The notes beneath the pieces are model-generated. The model was not told the DNA's origin, made no database searches, and was given only the letters and a program-made list of their open reading frames with translations. From positions 21,815,765-21,879,764 of the forward strand of contig QVOM02000049.1 in NCBI GenBank assembly GCA_003586115.2: a DNA stretch of 64,000 nucleotides, in the 5' to 3' direction. Of this stretch, positions 24,264 through 33,139 are shown piece by piece. Source of the stretch: Salvator merianae (Eukaryota; Chordata; Lepidosauria; Squamata; Teiidae). Position numbers and translations under genes: made by a program. Numbering within the stretch: the first letter of the stretch is position 1; every line of letters starts with the position of its first letter.

Positions 24264-24731
24264 GGGCCTTTTCGCACTGTAGCGGTAGAACGGTTCCGCC
24301 TGCTCGCTAGAACGGAGGCTTCGCACTGCCGCGGGCACGAGCTTAACCCGATCCCGACCGCTCCGTACCCAAACCCAACTCAAAGCTGGGTAACGCCAGA
24401 CAAGTAAATATCTGTCTTCATCGCGATTTGCGCGATGGGGTGCAGGTCGGGCACGGGGCTTTCGCACTGTTCCCCTCGGCGTCCTTTTGGCTGGGAGACG
24501 GAGCGGCCGCTACGCGGCCGACTGTGTAGTAAACCCCTTGCTACGAAGCGGTGCACAGCGCTACGAAGCGTGGTACTTAACCAGCGGCTACCATTCGCAC
24601 TGTAGCCGCTGATGGTCGACTTCAGGTCTGTTCCTCCGGCGGGAGTGCGAAAGGCAGTCATCGTTCTCCAACCTCGCCGGCCCGAAGCCAGCTACAGGGA
24701 ACGGTCTACCGGGCTCAGTGCGAAAAGGCCC
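24264..24731 (+). mobile_element. CpG-rich DNA transposon, family copy B
   Basis: 468-bp copy with intact TIRs: GGGCCTTTTCGCACTGTAGC at left, and GGGCCTTTTCGCACTGAGCC from the right end, each followed by CGGTAGA-type sequence. Internal terminal-motif copies lie at 24320-24328, 24461-24469, 24594-24602 and, inverted, at 24644-24651, in the same order as copy A. It is shorter than A and C because the central TTCGTACCC/TACGAAGC repeat region is reduced. The flanks are GAT/ATT, with AT immediately on both sides but no clean 3-bp duplication. It has no coding capacity. Confidence 0.85.
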
Positions 24732-25794
24732 ATTGTGTGTTGGGTTAGACAGAACCTAAGTGAACCACCAAAGGCCAATACTTAGATAATCTCTGCTTTA
24801 GAGAAGTCAGCCTTCTGCCAAAATTAGTTTCTCAAAATCTGTACTACAGCCCTCAAGGAACATATGCTGGTAATACAGTGTTATGATTATCTCGTCACTT
24901 CTAGAAAAGAGAAAAGGAGAAGGTCTTGTAACGTGAGGAATTCTTACCATGTTTGCCCAGCTGGAAATTAGATTTCTCAACTGGAAAGAAATCATATAAA
25001 GTCAAAAGTGCTGAGCATCTCTTACAGCTTGACAATGACAGATGTGATTCTTTCCTTCTTTCTTTTTTGCAACATGGGTTTTCCTTTCAGTAACATAGGA
25101 AGGCTTACACATTTTGTTTTTAAAAGGCATTATACACATAAATGCATTTAGTAATTTCAAGCTCCATAAGAGATCCAAACAGAACAGTTACTGAAGAAGC
25201 TTTTAGTTTTACACAACTGATTAAACTGCACCTGTTTCAGATACAGAAATCTGATGTTTCTCCCGTATTGCAAGCCTGAATGGTAAAGCTTGAGAGCATT
25301 GGAAATATAGGAAGCAACATTACACTGAATCAAACCACAGCTCTATCTAAAGTATAGCTGTTTCCACAAATGTACCTTTCCCAGCCCTAATTGCAAAGCA
25401 TATGCTTTAGATGTTTTATTTATTTTCCTTAAAAAAAAAAAAAAGCTTCTGCAATCGTTTTGGGAAGCACATTACAGAAAATACTTTCTTCTTAGCTGTA
25501 ATTCACAACGACAATGAAGTCATCACTAATCTGCACACACCCCTTCTACAGCTCAGGAGCAGAAAGTAGCAAGTCAAGGATGTACTTATAAGATGCTCTC
25601 ACCTTTGAGAGTGGCTAGAATAGTTTGATTAGAGATCTTTTAATGTTAAGATTATAGTACTGAATAATTCCTGTAATCCAGGTGCTAGATAAATAAAAAC
25701 ACAAATGGCAACACCAAGTTTTGAAAGACCCTTAATCTGTAATGAAGTCTAACAATATGCAACCTTCAACTAAAGACTATGGTGATACATAAGT
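24732..25794. other. Non-coding stretch, nothing recognised
   Basis: AT-rich with an A run near 25431-25444. No gene or repeat boundary seen. Confidence 0.5.
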
Positions 25795-25900
25795 TGGCAA
25801 GTGTCATTGTGCCTCTTTATAAATCTGTGGTGAGGGAGCTCTTGGCCTTCAGTGCCACTTGCACTGCTCCAACTTTTGCCTTCAAGGTGCTAAAAGGTGC
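25795..25900 (+). pseudogene. Short CR1/L3-type reverse transcriptase remnant
   Basis: At about 25798-25845 the plus strand encodes a line similar to VIVPLYKSVVR, the conserved post-RT segment of CR1/L3 LINEs. The same segment reads VIVPLYSSLVR in the intact CR1 and IIVPLYKSVLR in the fragment at 35097-35360. Homology fades after it. Only this small block is supported. Confidence 0.4.
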
Positions 25901-28612
25901 AGAAAGGATCGACGTGATCTGATTTGCACCCGCATGGTGGACCACTTTCTATTTGCGGGCAAACAGAAGTTTGAAGCAAGAGCTGCAAGTAAATACCAAA
26001 ATAAATAAATAAATATGCTGAAGACCAAAACCTAGTAAAATTCGTCTCAGATATATGTTTGGCAGGAGAACAAATCAGAGACCTAGTTAACAGCATGGGA
26101 ACACTGGGCTGGCACAAAGCATGTGCAGAGGAAACCTTAGGAAATGGGAGTACTTGCTACAGTCGCTTTGCACAGTAAGAGACAAGCATAAATTAGACGG
26201 ATCTCTTCCAGGGTTCCTGATGGATGAATTTAATTAAAGAGAAAAATAATTGTAGGTCAGGAAAGCAAAAAGCTTAAATGTATCTGCCCTTTAATAAATG
26301 AAATATTTGATTTGATGAGAGATGTGACATCTTTGAAGCAAAATTAGAGTAACCACCCACTTTCTGCCTAAAAAAAGGACAAAAATGTATAGATTTGGAT
26401 AAAATTTGAATATGGAAATATAAAACGATGCCAGCAATATAAATAAAAATTGTGTCTGCTGAACAAGAGCTAATTCCAGTGACCTTTGTTGTTAATGCTG
26501 ATTATCTTAAGAGAGTTGGGGAAAGGGGAATAAAGGATAAAAAGCAGAACACTGAACAAAGTAGCCACCATCAGGTTCTTAATATTTTTATCTGTACTTA
26601 GTAAGTGCCTGCTTTTAAAAATTAAATAATATTTCACAAATTGTAGGGGAGTAAATTAGTAAATGTGGATGGATGACTTATAAAGCTTCTATTTCTCCTT
26701 TTTATGGTGTTTCATCTTTCAACAGAAAATGGACAAGATGTTTCTTGAGAAGATAATTTCCACTGAAAGATTGTTCTCTGTAAAATACCCACCGTGCTAT
26801 AGATATAGGGGTTAAATGTGGACTTCTGTGTGGATAGCTTACATTTTGTTCTTCAAGATTTATTATAAATTTTTATTCTCTTTAACTTTGTATTTTGTTT
26901 TAATAAACCAACAAAATGAGTTCAATGTTGTCTTTACTATTAATAAAAAATACTTTGCTTTCAGAAGGAAGTTCAAGAGTGAACCAGCAAACATTTCAGA
27001 ATTAGTCCTGTATGTGCTTCCTGATTTAAAAGAACCCCAGATGTAACCTATGCAGTTAATACATTAAAGCAACAATGTTTTAAGTAAAATTATTATTTTT
27101 GTCCACTGTTAACATGCCATTGACTAATTTTAAATGTGAGTTGAAAAGCAGTTTACTAAGTTAATTAGCTACAAGAGAATCACTCTCCTGTCTCTTGTCT
27201 TTTCAGTAGACACCAACAAATAAAAATAGGTTAGCATAATTTTATTATCTTCATTTCTACATTAAAGAGCACAGGGTAGCTTGCGTACTAAAAACAGTGT
27301 CATTATAATTAATTAAGTGGAGGGATACACAAATTGTGAAACATTTTGAGCTCATTGTTTTGCATTCTCATTCCCTTCTGGAAGGAGGATCCTGCCACCC
27401 AGAAACCAATTGGAGATGGAAAACTTTAAAAATGTTTTAAAATTCACTGGGAAGGCTAGTTGCCTATTATTCCCTACTATCCAACCTAGGTGGCACTTAC
27501 AAAATTTTAAAATGCAGTTTAAGGAAAACAAAATAGTTATTGGAATTTGGTCAAAATGAAGAACAGTTCTGTTCCAAAATTAAAACAAGATCTCTTTTTT
27601 AAAGTCGTGTTTTGTTTTGAACTTGAAACAGTTTGTTTTAAATTTGCAATAAAGCAGCAGTACCTCAAATATTAAAATCAAACCAGTTTTAAATTTTTAA
27701 ATCTCATATAGCAATTATTTCATGCCATCTAATTTGTACACATATTGTCCAATAGTTCTATGACAGAGATCAGTTCTTCTTGACCAGTACAATTCATTGT
27801 TTTCTATCCATTCCTTCCTTCAAGGAAGGCAAGGGGAAACTGTTTCACTCACAGTCAGTTTTCTTACTGAATACTTTTAGTTGCCAATTAGACACACAAA
27901 TGATACACGTGAACAGCAACTTTGTTTTCTTTAGCCATTTATATTTCAGAAGATATAAAGCAGTATCTTCTCAGAGGATCAGGGTGGTGAAGGTCTCCAT
28001 GAGTGGGAAACCTTTGCCCATGGTTTCCTTGGAAGAGCATTGGAGAATGAAAATATAAATAGGTGCAGCAGATGCACTGATCCACAGTCTTCCTCCTCAA
28101 CCACAGGAAATCCTTGGCAAGGAACATGACTCAGTGTGGTTTTGCTTACTGCATAATGAATTTTCAATGCATTTTTTTTTTCACTTCCGTTTAATGGGTT
28201 ACCTGAAATGGAGATGGAGGGTTTTTTGCCACACTTCCAGGGATATTATTTTTTTGTTACCTTAAGGGTCTTGTCCACTGATCACCAACACAGACCTTAC
28301 TGCTGTTAGCAAGGGCTGCCAGCTGTTCTCCCTCCTCTAGTTTTTACCATTTTTGGCAATATTCAGGCTTTCACAAATGCCATTTTTACTGCTTTTTAAT
28401 CTACTTTGTCTGACAAAGCCCACTTCAGATCAGCAGAGTGTGCAGGCTTGCCTCCTGTCTCTTCCTATCATATTGATCATGTCTCAGTCTTTTGGGCACA
28501 AAAGTGGCCAATGGATCATCACCTCCCTGATGTGACTTAGGGACAGCAGGACATTGCTGCTAAGCCTTTGGCTGTCACAGTAGGCTCTCCCGCAATCACC
28601 CCCCACTATTCT
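25901..28612. other. Non-coding stretch, nothing recognised
   Basis: AT-rich; contains short AAAT repeats near 26002-26014. Frames up to 92 codons show no family features. Confidence 0.5.
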
Positions 28613-28640
28613 ATCATAGAATCATAGAATCATAGAGTTG
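28613..28640 (-). repeat. CR1 3'-terminal octamer repeats
   Basis: On the minus strand the element ends in two to three tandem ATTCTATG units directly after the conserved GTTGGACTCGATGACC-type 3' UTR. CR1 reverse transcriptase is known to use such 3' octamers for priming, so this marks the true 3' end. Confidence 0.9.
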
Positions 28641-28692
28641 GAAGGGACCTCTAGGGTCATCGAGTCCAACCCCCTGCTCAATGCAGGATTCA

Positions 28693-31428
28693 CTAAAGCA
28701 TCCCAGACAGATAACTGTCCAGCCTCTCCTTGAAGACCTCCAGCGAAGGAGAGCCCACCACCTCCTGTGGTAACCTGTTCCAGTGATTGATTGCCCTTAC
28801 GGTCAGGAAGTTTTTCCTAATATCTAGCCTGTATCTACTCCCTTGAAGTTTCATCCCATTGTTTCTAGTCCTTCCTTCTTGCGCAACTGAGAACAGGGCC
28901 AATCCTTCTGCACTGTGACAGCCCTTCAGATACTTGAAAACAGCTATCATGTCTCCTCTCAGTCTTCTCCTCTGCAGGCTAAACATTCCTAGGTCCTTTA
29001 ACCGTTCCTCGTAGGACATGGTTTGCAGACCACTCACCATTTTGGTTGCCCTTCTCTGAACTTGTTCCAGTTTGTCAATGTCTTTTTTAAACTGGGGTGC
29101 CCAGAACTGGACACAATACTCCAGATGAGGTCTGACCAAGGAAGAGTAAAGTGGGACAATTACTTCCCGTGATCTAGACTCTATACTCTTCTTGATACAG
29201 CCCAGGATGGTATTTGCCTTTTTTGCAGCTGCATCACACTGTTGACTCATGTTTAATCTATGGTCTACTAGTACACCCAGATCCTTTTCACATGTGCTGC
29301 TGCTCAGCGAGATTCCTCCCATTCTGTATTGGATATTGTCATTTTTCTTACCCAGACGTAAAACTTTGCATTTCTCCCTGTTAAATGTCATTCTGTTAGT
29401 TTCAGCCCACTGTTCAAGCTTGTCCAAATCCTTTTGAATCCTCTCCTTCTCCTCCCTAGTGTTAGCAACCCCTCCTAGCTTTGTGTCGTCTGCAAATTTG
29501 ATCAGCGTCCCCTCAACACCTTCATCCAGATCGTTTATAAAAATGTTGAACAGCAATGGGCCCAAGACAGAGCCTTGCGGTACCCCACTCGAGACAGTCT
29601 TCCAATCGGATGTGAAGCCATTTATGACCACTCTTTGAATACGATCACTAACCCAGTTATGAATCCACCTAACGGTTGTCCTGTCAATCCCATATTTGAT
29701 CATTTTTTCAATAAGTATAGTATGAGACACCTTGTCAAATGCTTTGCTAAAGTCAAGATATACTATGTCCACAGCCTTTCCTTGATCGATCCATCCAGTA
29801 ATTTTGTCATAAAAGGAAATGAGATTAGTCTGGCATGACTTGTTTGTTACAAATCCATGTTGGCTTTGGTTAATTACTGCATTCCCATCCAAGTGCTCCC
29901 ATATATGCTGTTTAATGATTTGTTCAAATATCTTGCCTGGTATTGAAGTCAGGCTCACAGGCCTGTAGTTGCCTGGGTCAGCCTTCTTTCCTTTTTTAAA
30001 GATAGGTACAACATTTGCCCTTCTCCAATCTTCTGGGACTTCTCCTGTTATCCATGAGTTCTCAAATATCACGGAGAGTGGTTCAGCAATTATATCAGCT
30101 AATTCCTTCAGCACCCTAGGATGTAATTCATCTGGCCCTGGAGACTTGAATACATTTAAGTTTGCTAAGTGTTCCCTCACCTTCTCCTTGTCCATACAGA
30201 GCCTTGATTCTCTTATTCCCTCAACAGCACAGTGAAGGCCAACTGATGTTTCCTTTCCTTTCTGAGAGAAAACAGATGCAAAATAGGAGTTCAGAAGTTC
30301 TGCCTTCTCAATGTCGTTTTTGACCAAATCACCCTTCTCATTTTGTAAAGGTCCTATAGCTTCTTTGACTTTTCTTTTGCTTCTGACATACCCCCAAAAG
30401 CCTTTTTTATTGTTTTTGGCCTCTCTTGCAATCCTCAATTCATTTTTAGCTTTAGCCTTTCTGACACTTATCCTGCAGTTCCTGCAGATTGCATTATATT
30501 CTTCTTTTGATATGTCCCCCTCTTTCCATTTTTTAAACATTTCTTTTTTTCTTTTTAGCAAGTTATTAAGTTCAGGGTTCATCCACCCTGGTCTCTTTAG
30601 ATGCTTGCCATTCTTTTTTCTTTTAGGAATTGTTAAAGATTGTGCCTCTAGAATCTCCTTTCTCAAAATTTCCCATCCTTCCAGGACATTTCTGTCCTTT
30701 AAGACATCCAGCCAATGGATCCTTCCTACCCTCCTTCTGAGTCCATCAAAATCTGCTCCTCTGAAATCTAACCTTGAAGTCCGAGTCCTCTCAGATCTTC
30801 CTCCTTTTGTTATCGAAAACTCAATGATAGCATGGTTACTGCCTCCCAGGGTCCCAGTCACCCTTACTTCCTCAACCATTTCCTCCCTGTTGGTAAGGAT
30901 TAGGTCCAAGATAGCAGACCCCCTTGTTTTTTCCTCAATCCTTTGGAAAATGAAGTTATCTGCCAGAGAGGATAAGAATTTATTGGACCCATGACTTTTG
31001 CCAGAGAGAGATTCCCAACAAATGTCCGGATAGTTAAAATCTCCCATAATGACTAGGTCGTGTTTCCCCGAGAGCTTGGCCATCTGATATATAAATAGTT
31101 CATCCGTATATTCTGTTTGTCCAGGGGGTCTATAATAAACTCCTACAACAGTATCCTTTGTGTTGCTCTCTCCTTGTATTTTCACCCAAATGGTTTCTAC
31201 AGGGCTTCCATTATCTGAAAGATTAATCTCTGTGGTGGTATATATTTTCCTTACATACAATGCAACACCTCCTCCCCTTTTATTAAGCCTGTTTTTTTTA
31301 AATAAGTTGTATCCTTCGAGCTCTGTGTTCCAATCATGCGTATTATCCCACCAAGTTTCAGTTATGCCTATGATATCATATTTATTTTCCTGTGCTAGGA
31401 TTTCCAGTTCTCCTTGTTTGTTTCCCAT
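28693..31428 (-). CDS. CR1 ORF2: APE endonuclease and reverse transcriptase
   Basis: 911 codons from the first Met. Endonuclease domain (about 1-210): ITETWWD with catalytic Glu24, MGDFN with Asp130 and Asn132, LDLILTN (175-180), and GGSNHAI, where the usual SDH reads SNH at 197-199. A linker with basic, Lys-rich stretches follows (about 265-350). Reverse transcriptase (about 425-650): KSPGPDELHP, NYRPVSL, YLDFSKAFD (catalytic Asp559), SGVPQGSVLGPLLF and FADDTKLGG (645-653). The C-terminal part has VIVPLYSSLVRPHLEYCVQFW and ends SYLSGML. The frame stays open 65 codons upstream of this Met, to the ORF1 end at 31623, and that stretch encodes the YTNAQS strand carrying the first catalytic Asn of APE endonucleases. 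The Met at 31428 is therefore unlikely to be the true start. The protein performs target-primed reverse transcription in the nucleus. Family assignment is secure; activity is not shown. Confidence 0.93.
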   Translation of the reverse strand: MGNKQGELEILAQENKYDIIGITETWWDNTHDWNTELEGYNLFKKNRLNKRGGGVALYVRKIYTTTEINLSDNGSPVETIWVKIQGESNTKDTVVGVYYRPPGQTEYTDELFIYQMAKLSGKHDLVIMGDFNYPDICWESLSGKSHGSNKFLSSLADNFIFQRIEEKTRGSAILDLILTNREEMVEEVRVTGTLGGSNHAIIEFSITKGGRSERTRTSRLDFRGADFDGLRRRVGRIHWLDVLKDRNVLEGWEILRKEILEAQSLTIPKRKKNGKHLKRPGWMNPELNNLLKRKKEMFKKWKEGDISKEEYNAICRNCRISVRKAKAKNELRIAREAKNNKKGFWGYVRSKRKVKEAIGPLQNEKGDLVKNDIEKAELLNSYFASVFSQKGKETSVGLHCAVEGIRESRLCMDKEKVREHLANLNVFKSPGPDELHPRVLKELADIIAEPLSVIFENSWITGEVPEDWRRANVVPIFKKGKKADPGNYRPVSLTSIPGKIFEQIIKQHIWEHLDGNAVINQSQHGFVTNKSCQTNLISFYDKITGWIDQGKAVDIVYLDFSKAFDKVSHTILIEKMIKYGIDRTTVRWIHNWVSDRIQRVVINGFTSDWKTVSSGVPQGSVLGPLLFNIFINDLDEGVEGTLIKFADDTKLGGVANTREEKERIQKDLDKLEQWAETNRMTFNREKCKVLRLGKKNDNIQYRMGGISLSSSTCEKDLGVLVDHRLNMSQQCDAAAKKANTILGCIKKSIESRSREVIVPLYSSLVRPHLEYCVQFWAPQFKKDIDKLEQVQRRATKMVSGLQTMSYEERLKDLGMFSLQRRRLRGDMIAVFKYLKGCHSAEGLALFSVAQEGRTRNNGMKLQGSRYRLDIRKNFLTVRAINHWNRLPQEVVGSPSLEVFKERLDSYLSGML

Positions 31429-31613
31429 GCTTTGCGCATTGGTATAGAAACATTTTAGTTTGCGACAAATATCTCTTTCAAGCTTGACTCCTTTAGTTTC
31501 CTTCCAAATTGTTTGTCTTTGTTCTTTCCTTTCATTTCTGGTAGCAAGTTCCTTATCTGTATTTATTAGCTGCTTATCTTTCTCTGGACTTTTACTTCCC
31601 TTCCCCTTTCGCC

Positions 31614-32555
31614 CTAGTTTAAAGCTCTCCTGATGAGCGCAGCCAGTCTCCTGCCAAATATGTTCTTTCCTGTCTTTGTAAGATGGAGCCCATCTCTTGC
31701 AAGGAGTCCATCATATAAGTAGTGTAGTCCATGGTCTAGAAATCCAAATCCTTGCTGGTAGCACCATCGACGTAGCCAGTTGTTTACCTGTAGAATCCTT
31801 CTCCATCTTCCTGTTCCAAGGCCATTCACTGGTAGGATAGAAGAGAAGACAACTTGCGCTCCCAGTTCCTTTACTTTCCTGCCCAGGTCTTCAAAGTCTC
31901 TGCAGATAGCTTCAAAGTTCCTTCCTGCAGTGTCATTTGTTCCTACATGTATTAGTAGGAACGGGTAAAACTCGTTAGGACTGAAGAGTCTTGGCATTCT
32001 CTCGGTTACATCTTTGATTCGTGCACCGGGAAGGCAGCACACTTCTCGTGAGGTCATGTCAGGTCTGCACACAGCTGCCTCTGTTCCCCTCAATAAGGAA
32101 TCCCCCACAACCACCACTCTCCTATTCTTCTTCACAGCTGCTCTTCTTTTTTTCGGTTCAAGAGGTTTCATATTGCACACCAAATCTTCCCGAACTTCCT
32201 GATTATTCTTCTCCGTGAGAGCCTGGTACCGGTTTTCAAGCTGTATAGTTGCTGACTCTCTCGTTATCCTCCTGCTTCTTGTGGTCACATGCTTCCAATC
32301 CTCAGCTTCCACAGGTTCTCTGATGTTGTCCTCTCCGTGATCAGTTTGAAGTGCCTCTTCCGTTGTATCCAGGAAGCTCTCCTTCTCCCTAATGAGCTTC
32401 AAAGTAGCCATTCTCTCCTCAAGTTCTTGTACTTTCTCTTCCAGCAAAGACACGCGCTTGCATTTGTGGCAGGTGTAATCAGGATCCCCCTCTGGTAGAA
32501 GTATCATCATATTACACTCCTTGCAACTAACTACAAAGCTTCGCTCTTTCTCCAT
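31614..32555 (-). CDS. CR1 ORF1: zinc-finger, coiled coil and SGNH esterase protein
   Basis: 313 residues, intact. N-terminus: Cys11-x2-Cys14 and Cys29-x2-Cys32, a likely zinc finger. A heptad-like acidic/basic helix (about 35-60) probably forms a coiled coil. A polar linker ends in a basic patch (PKKRRAAVKKNRR, 134-146). C-terminal SGNH/GDSL-type esterase (about 147-313): block I VVVVGDSLLRG with Ser153, block III HVGTND (203-208), block V DGLHL with Asp288 and His291. All catalytic positions are present. An esterase domain in ORF1 is a known feature of CR1-clade LINEs; the protein acts in the retrotransposon RNP. The stop UAG overlaps the ORF2 frame, and the last two codons are UUA AAC preceded by U (see 31617-31623). 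Confidence 0.92.
   Translation of the reverse strand: MEKERSFVVSCKECNMMILLPEGDPDYTCHKCKRVSLLEEKVQELEERMATLKLIREKESFLDTTEEALQTDHGEDNIREPVEAEDWKHVTTRSRRITRESATIQLENRYQALTEKNNQEVREDLVCNMKPLEPKKRRAAVKKNRRVVVVGDSLLRGTEAAVCRPDMTSREVCCLPGARIKDVTERMPRLFSPNEFYPFLLIHVGTNDTAGRNFEAICRDFEDLGRKVKELGAQVVFSSILPVNGLGTGRWRRILQVNNWLRRWCYQQGFGFLDHGLHYLYDGLLARDGLHLTKTGKNIFGRRLAALIRRALN
31617..31623 (-). promoter_or_regulatory. Candidate -1 ribosomal frameshift site UUUAAAC
   Basis: On the minus strand the ORF1 reading frame ends GC-U-UUA-AAC-UAG. U UUA AAC fits the X XXY YYZ rule for tandem -1 slippage and equals a well-characterised heptamer. After slippage, reading continues as CUA GGG CGA..., which is the ORF2 frame. 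That frame has no stop and no Met for the 65 codons from 31623 to the Met at 31428. I see no strong stem or pseudoknot downstream; the RNA there is purine-rich. Termination-reinitiation is the main alternative. Confidence 0.6.
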
Positions 32556-33030
32556 GTTATCTACAGTTGTTTGGAGTCCTCTTGTAAGATATTAAACAGT
32601 GCGGAGAACTTTCAATGTTCTTGAACTAAAATTTAATCTTCCTTTTTTCGTTGAATTACTTAAATTGTCACTTTAGGATACTTATTTTACTCTACTGAAT
32701 TAAACAAAAGGTGGCTACTTATTAAATTATTCAGTTGTTTTAGCTTATTTTTACTTTTCCTTACAATTTAAGTTCTCTTACTTGATACGTTTGGACAAAA
32801 AAAAGAAAAAAGATCTAAATTAGTATTTTATGATAGGATTATGATAGGATATATGTCGGCGCGCAGCCCGCTGTTTTTATCAGCTGAAGGGAGTGGCCAA
32901 ATATGCTAATTGGCAGGGGTTGTCTACAGGGCGTTTCCCTGCTCTCTGACCTAGTTTTCCTGACCTAGTTTTCCTGACCTTGTTTTTCTGACCTTGTTTT
33001 TCTGACCTAGTTTTTCCTCCTCTAGGTCAC
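32556..33030 (-). promoter_or_regulatory. Putative CR1 5' UTR and internal promoter region
   Basis: About 475 bp upstream of the ORF1 Met with no open frame. It contains a GC-rich patch (GTCGGCGCGCAGCCCGC, about 32855-32871) and, at the distal end, the AGGTCA array. CR1 subfamilies are known to differ in the 5' UTR, so lack of recognition here is expected. LINEs carry their promoter in this region; the exact transcription start is not visible. Confidence 0.5.
32947..33029 (-). repeat. 14-bp tandem array of AGGTCA half-sites
   Basis: Plus-strand TGACCT occurs at 32947, 32961, 32975, 32989 and 33003, exactly 14 bp apart. The unit is TGACCTAGTTTTCC with variants TGACCTTGTTTTTC. A sixth, inverted copy CTAGGTCA ends the array at 33022-33029, forming a TGACCTAG/CTAGGTCA inverted pair with an 11-bp spacer. 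On the element's sense strand this is five direct AGGTCA half-sites, two of them in the ACAAGGTCA context resembling NR5A/ERR extended half-sites. Confidence 0.8.
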
Positions 33031-33139
33031 CGCTATATGCTCAGGCAGAACCAAGTATCGTTAAACTAAAGCAAGAAATCCCTCAAAAAGGCTTCTGATG
33101 TTGAAAGCCTGCAGAGTGCTTAGGCTCCCCATTTAACAG

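Larger units (their letters stand above)
28613..33030 (-). mobile_element. Near full-length CR1 LINE retrotransposon
   Basis: About 4.4 kb, close to full CR1 length, read on the minus strand. Order: putative 5' UTR (about 33030-32556) with a 14-bp tandem array, ORF1 (32555-31614), ORF2 (open from the ORF1 stop to 28693), a short 3' UTR, and a 3' end of repeated ATTCTATG octamers at about 28613-28640, the diagnostic CR1 terminus. Both frames are intact, so the insertion is young or was recently active. The 5' boundary is uncertain, since CR1 makes no clear target duplication; I place it just past the AGGTCA array. It sits beside a decayed DIRS-like remnant at 33140. Confidence 0.9.

Noticed and set aside
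30311..30994. 227-codon plus-strand frame
   Set aside because: It is antisense to CR1 ORF2, which has clear endonuclease/RT motifs; this frame is its shadow.
32014..32218. Plus-strand frames opposite CR1 ORF1
   Set aside because: Shadows of the ORF1 esterase coding sequence.
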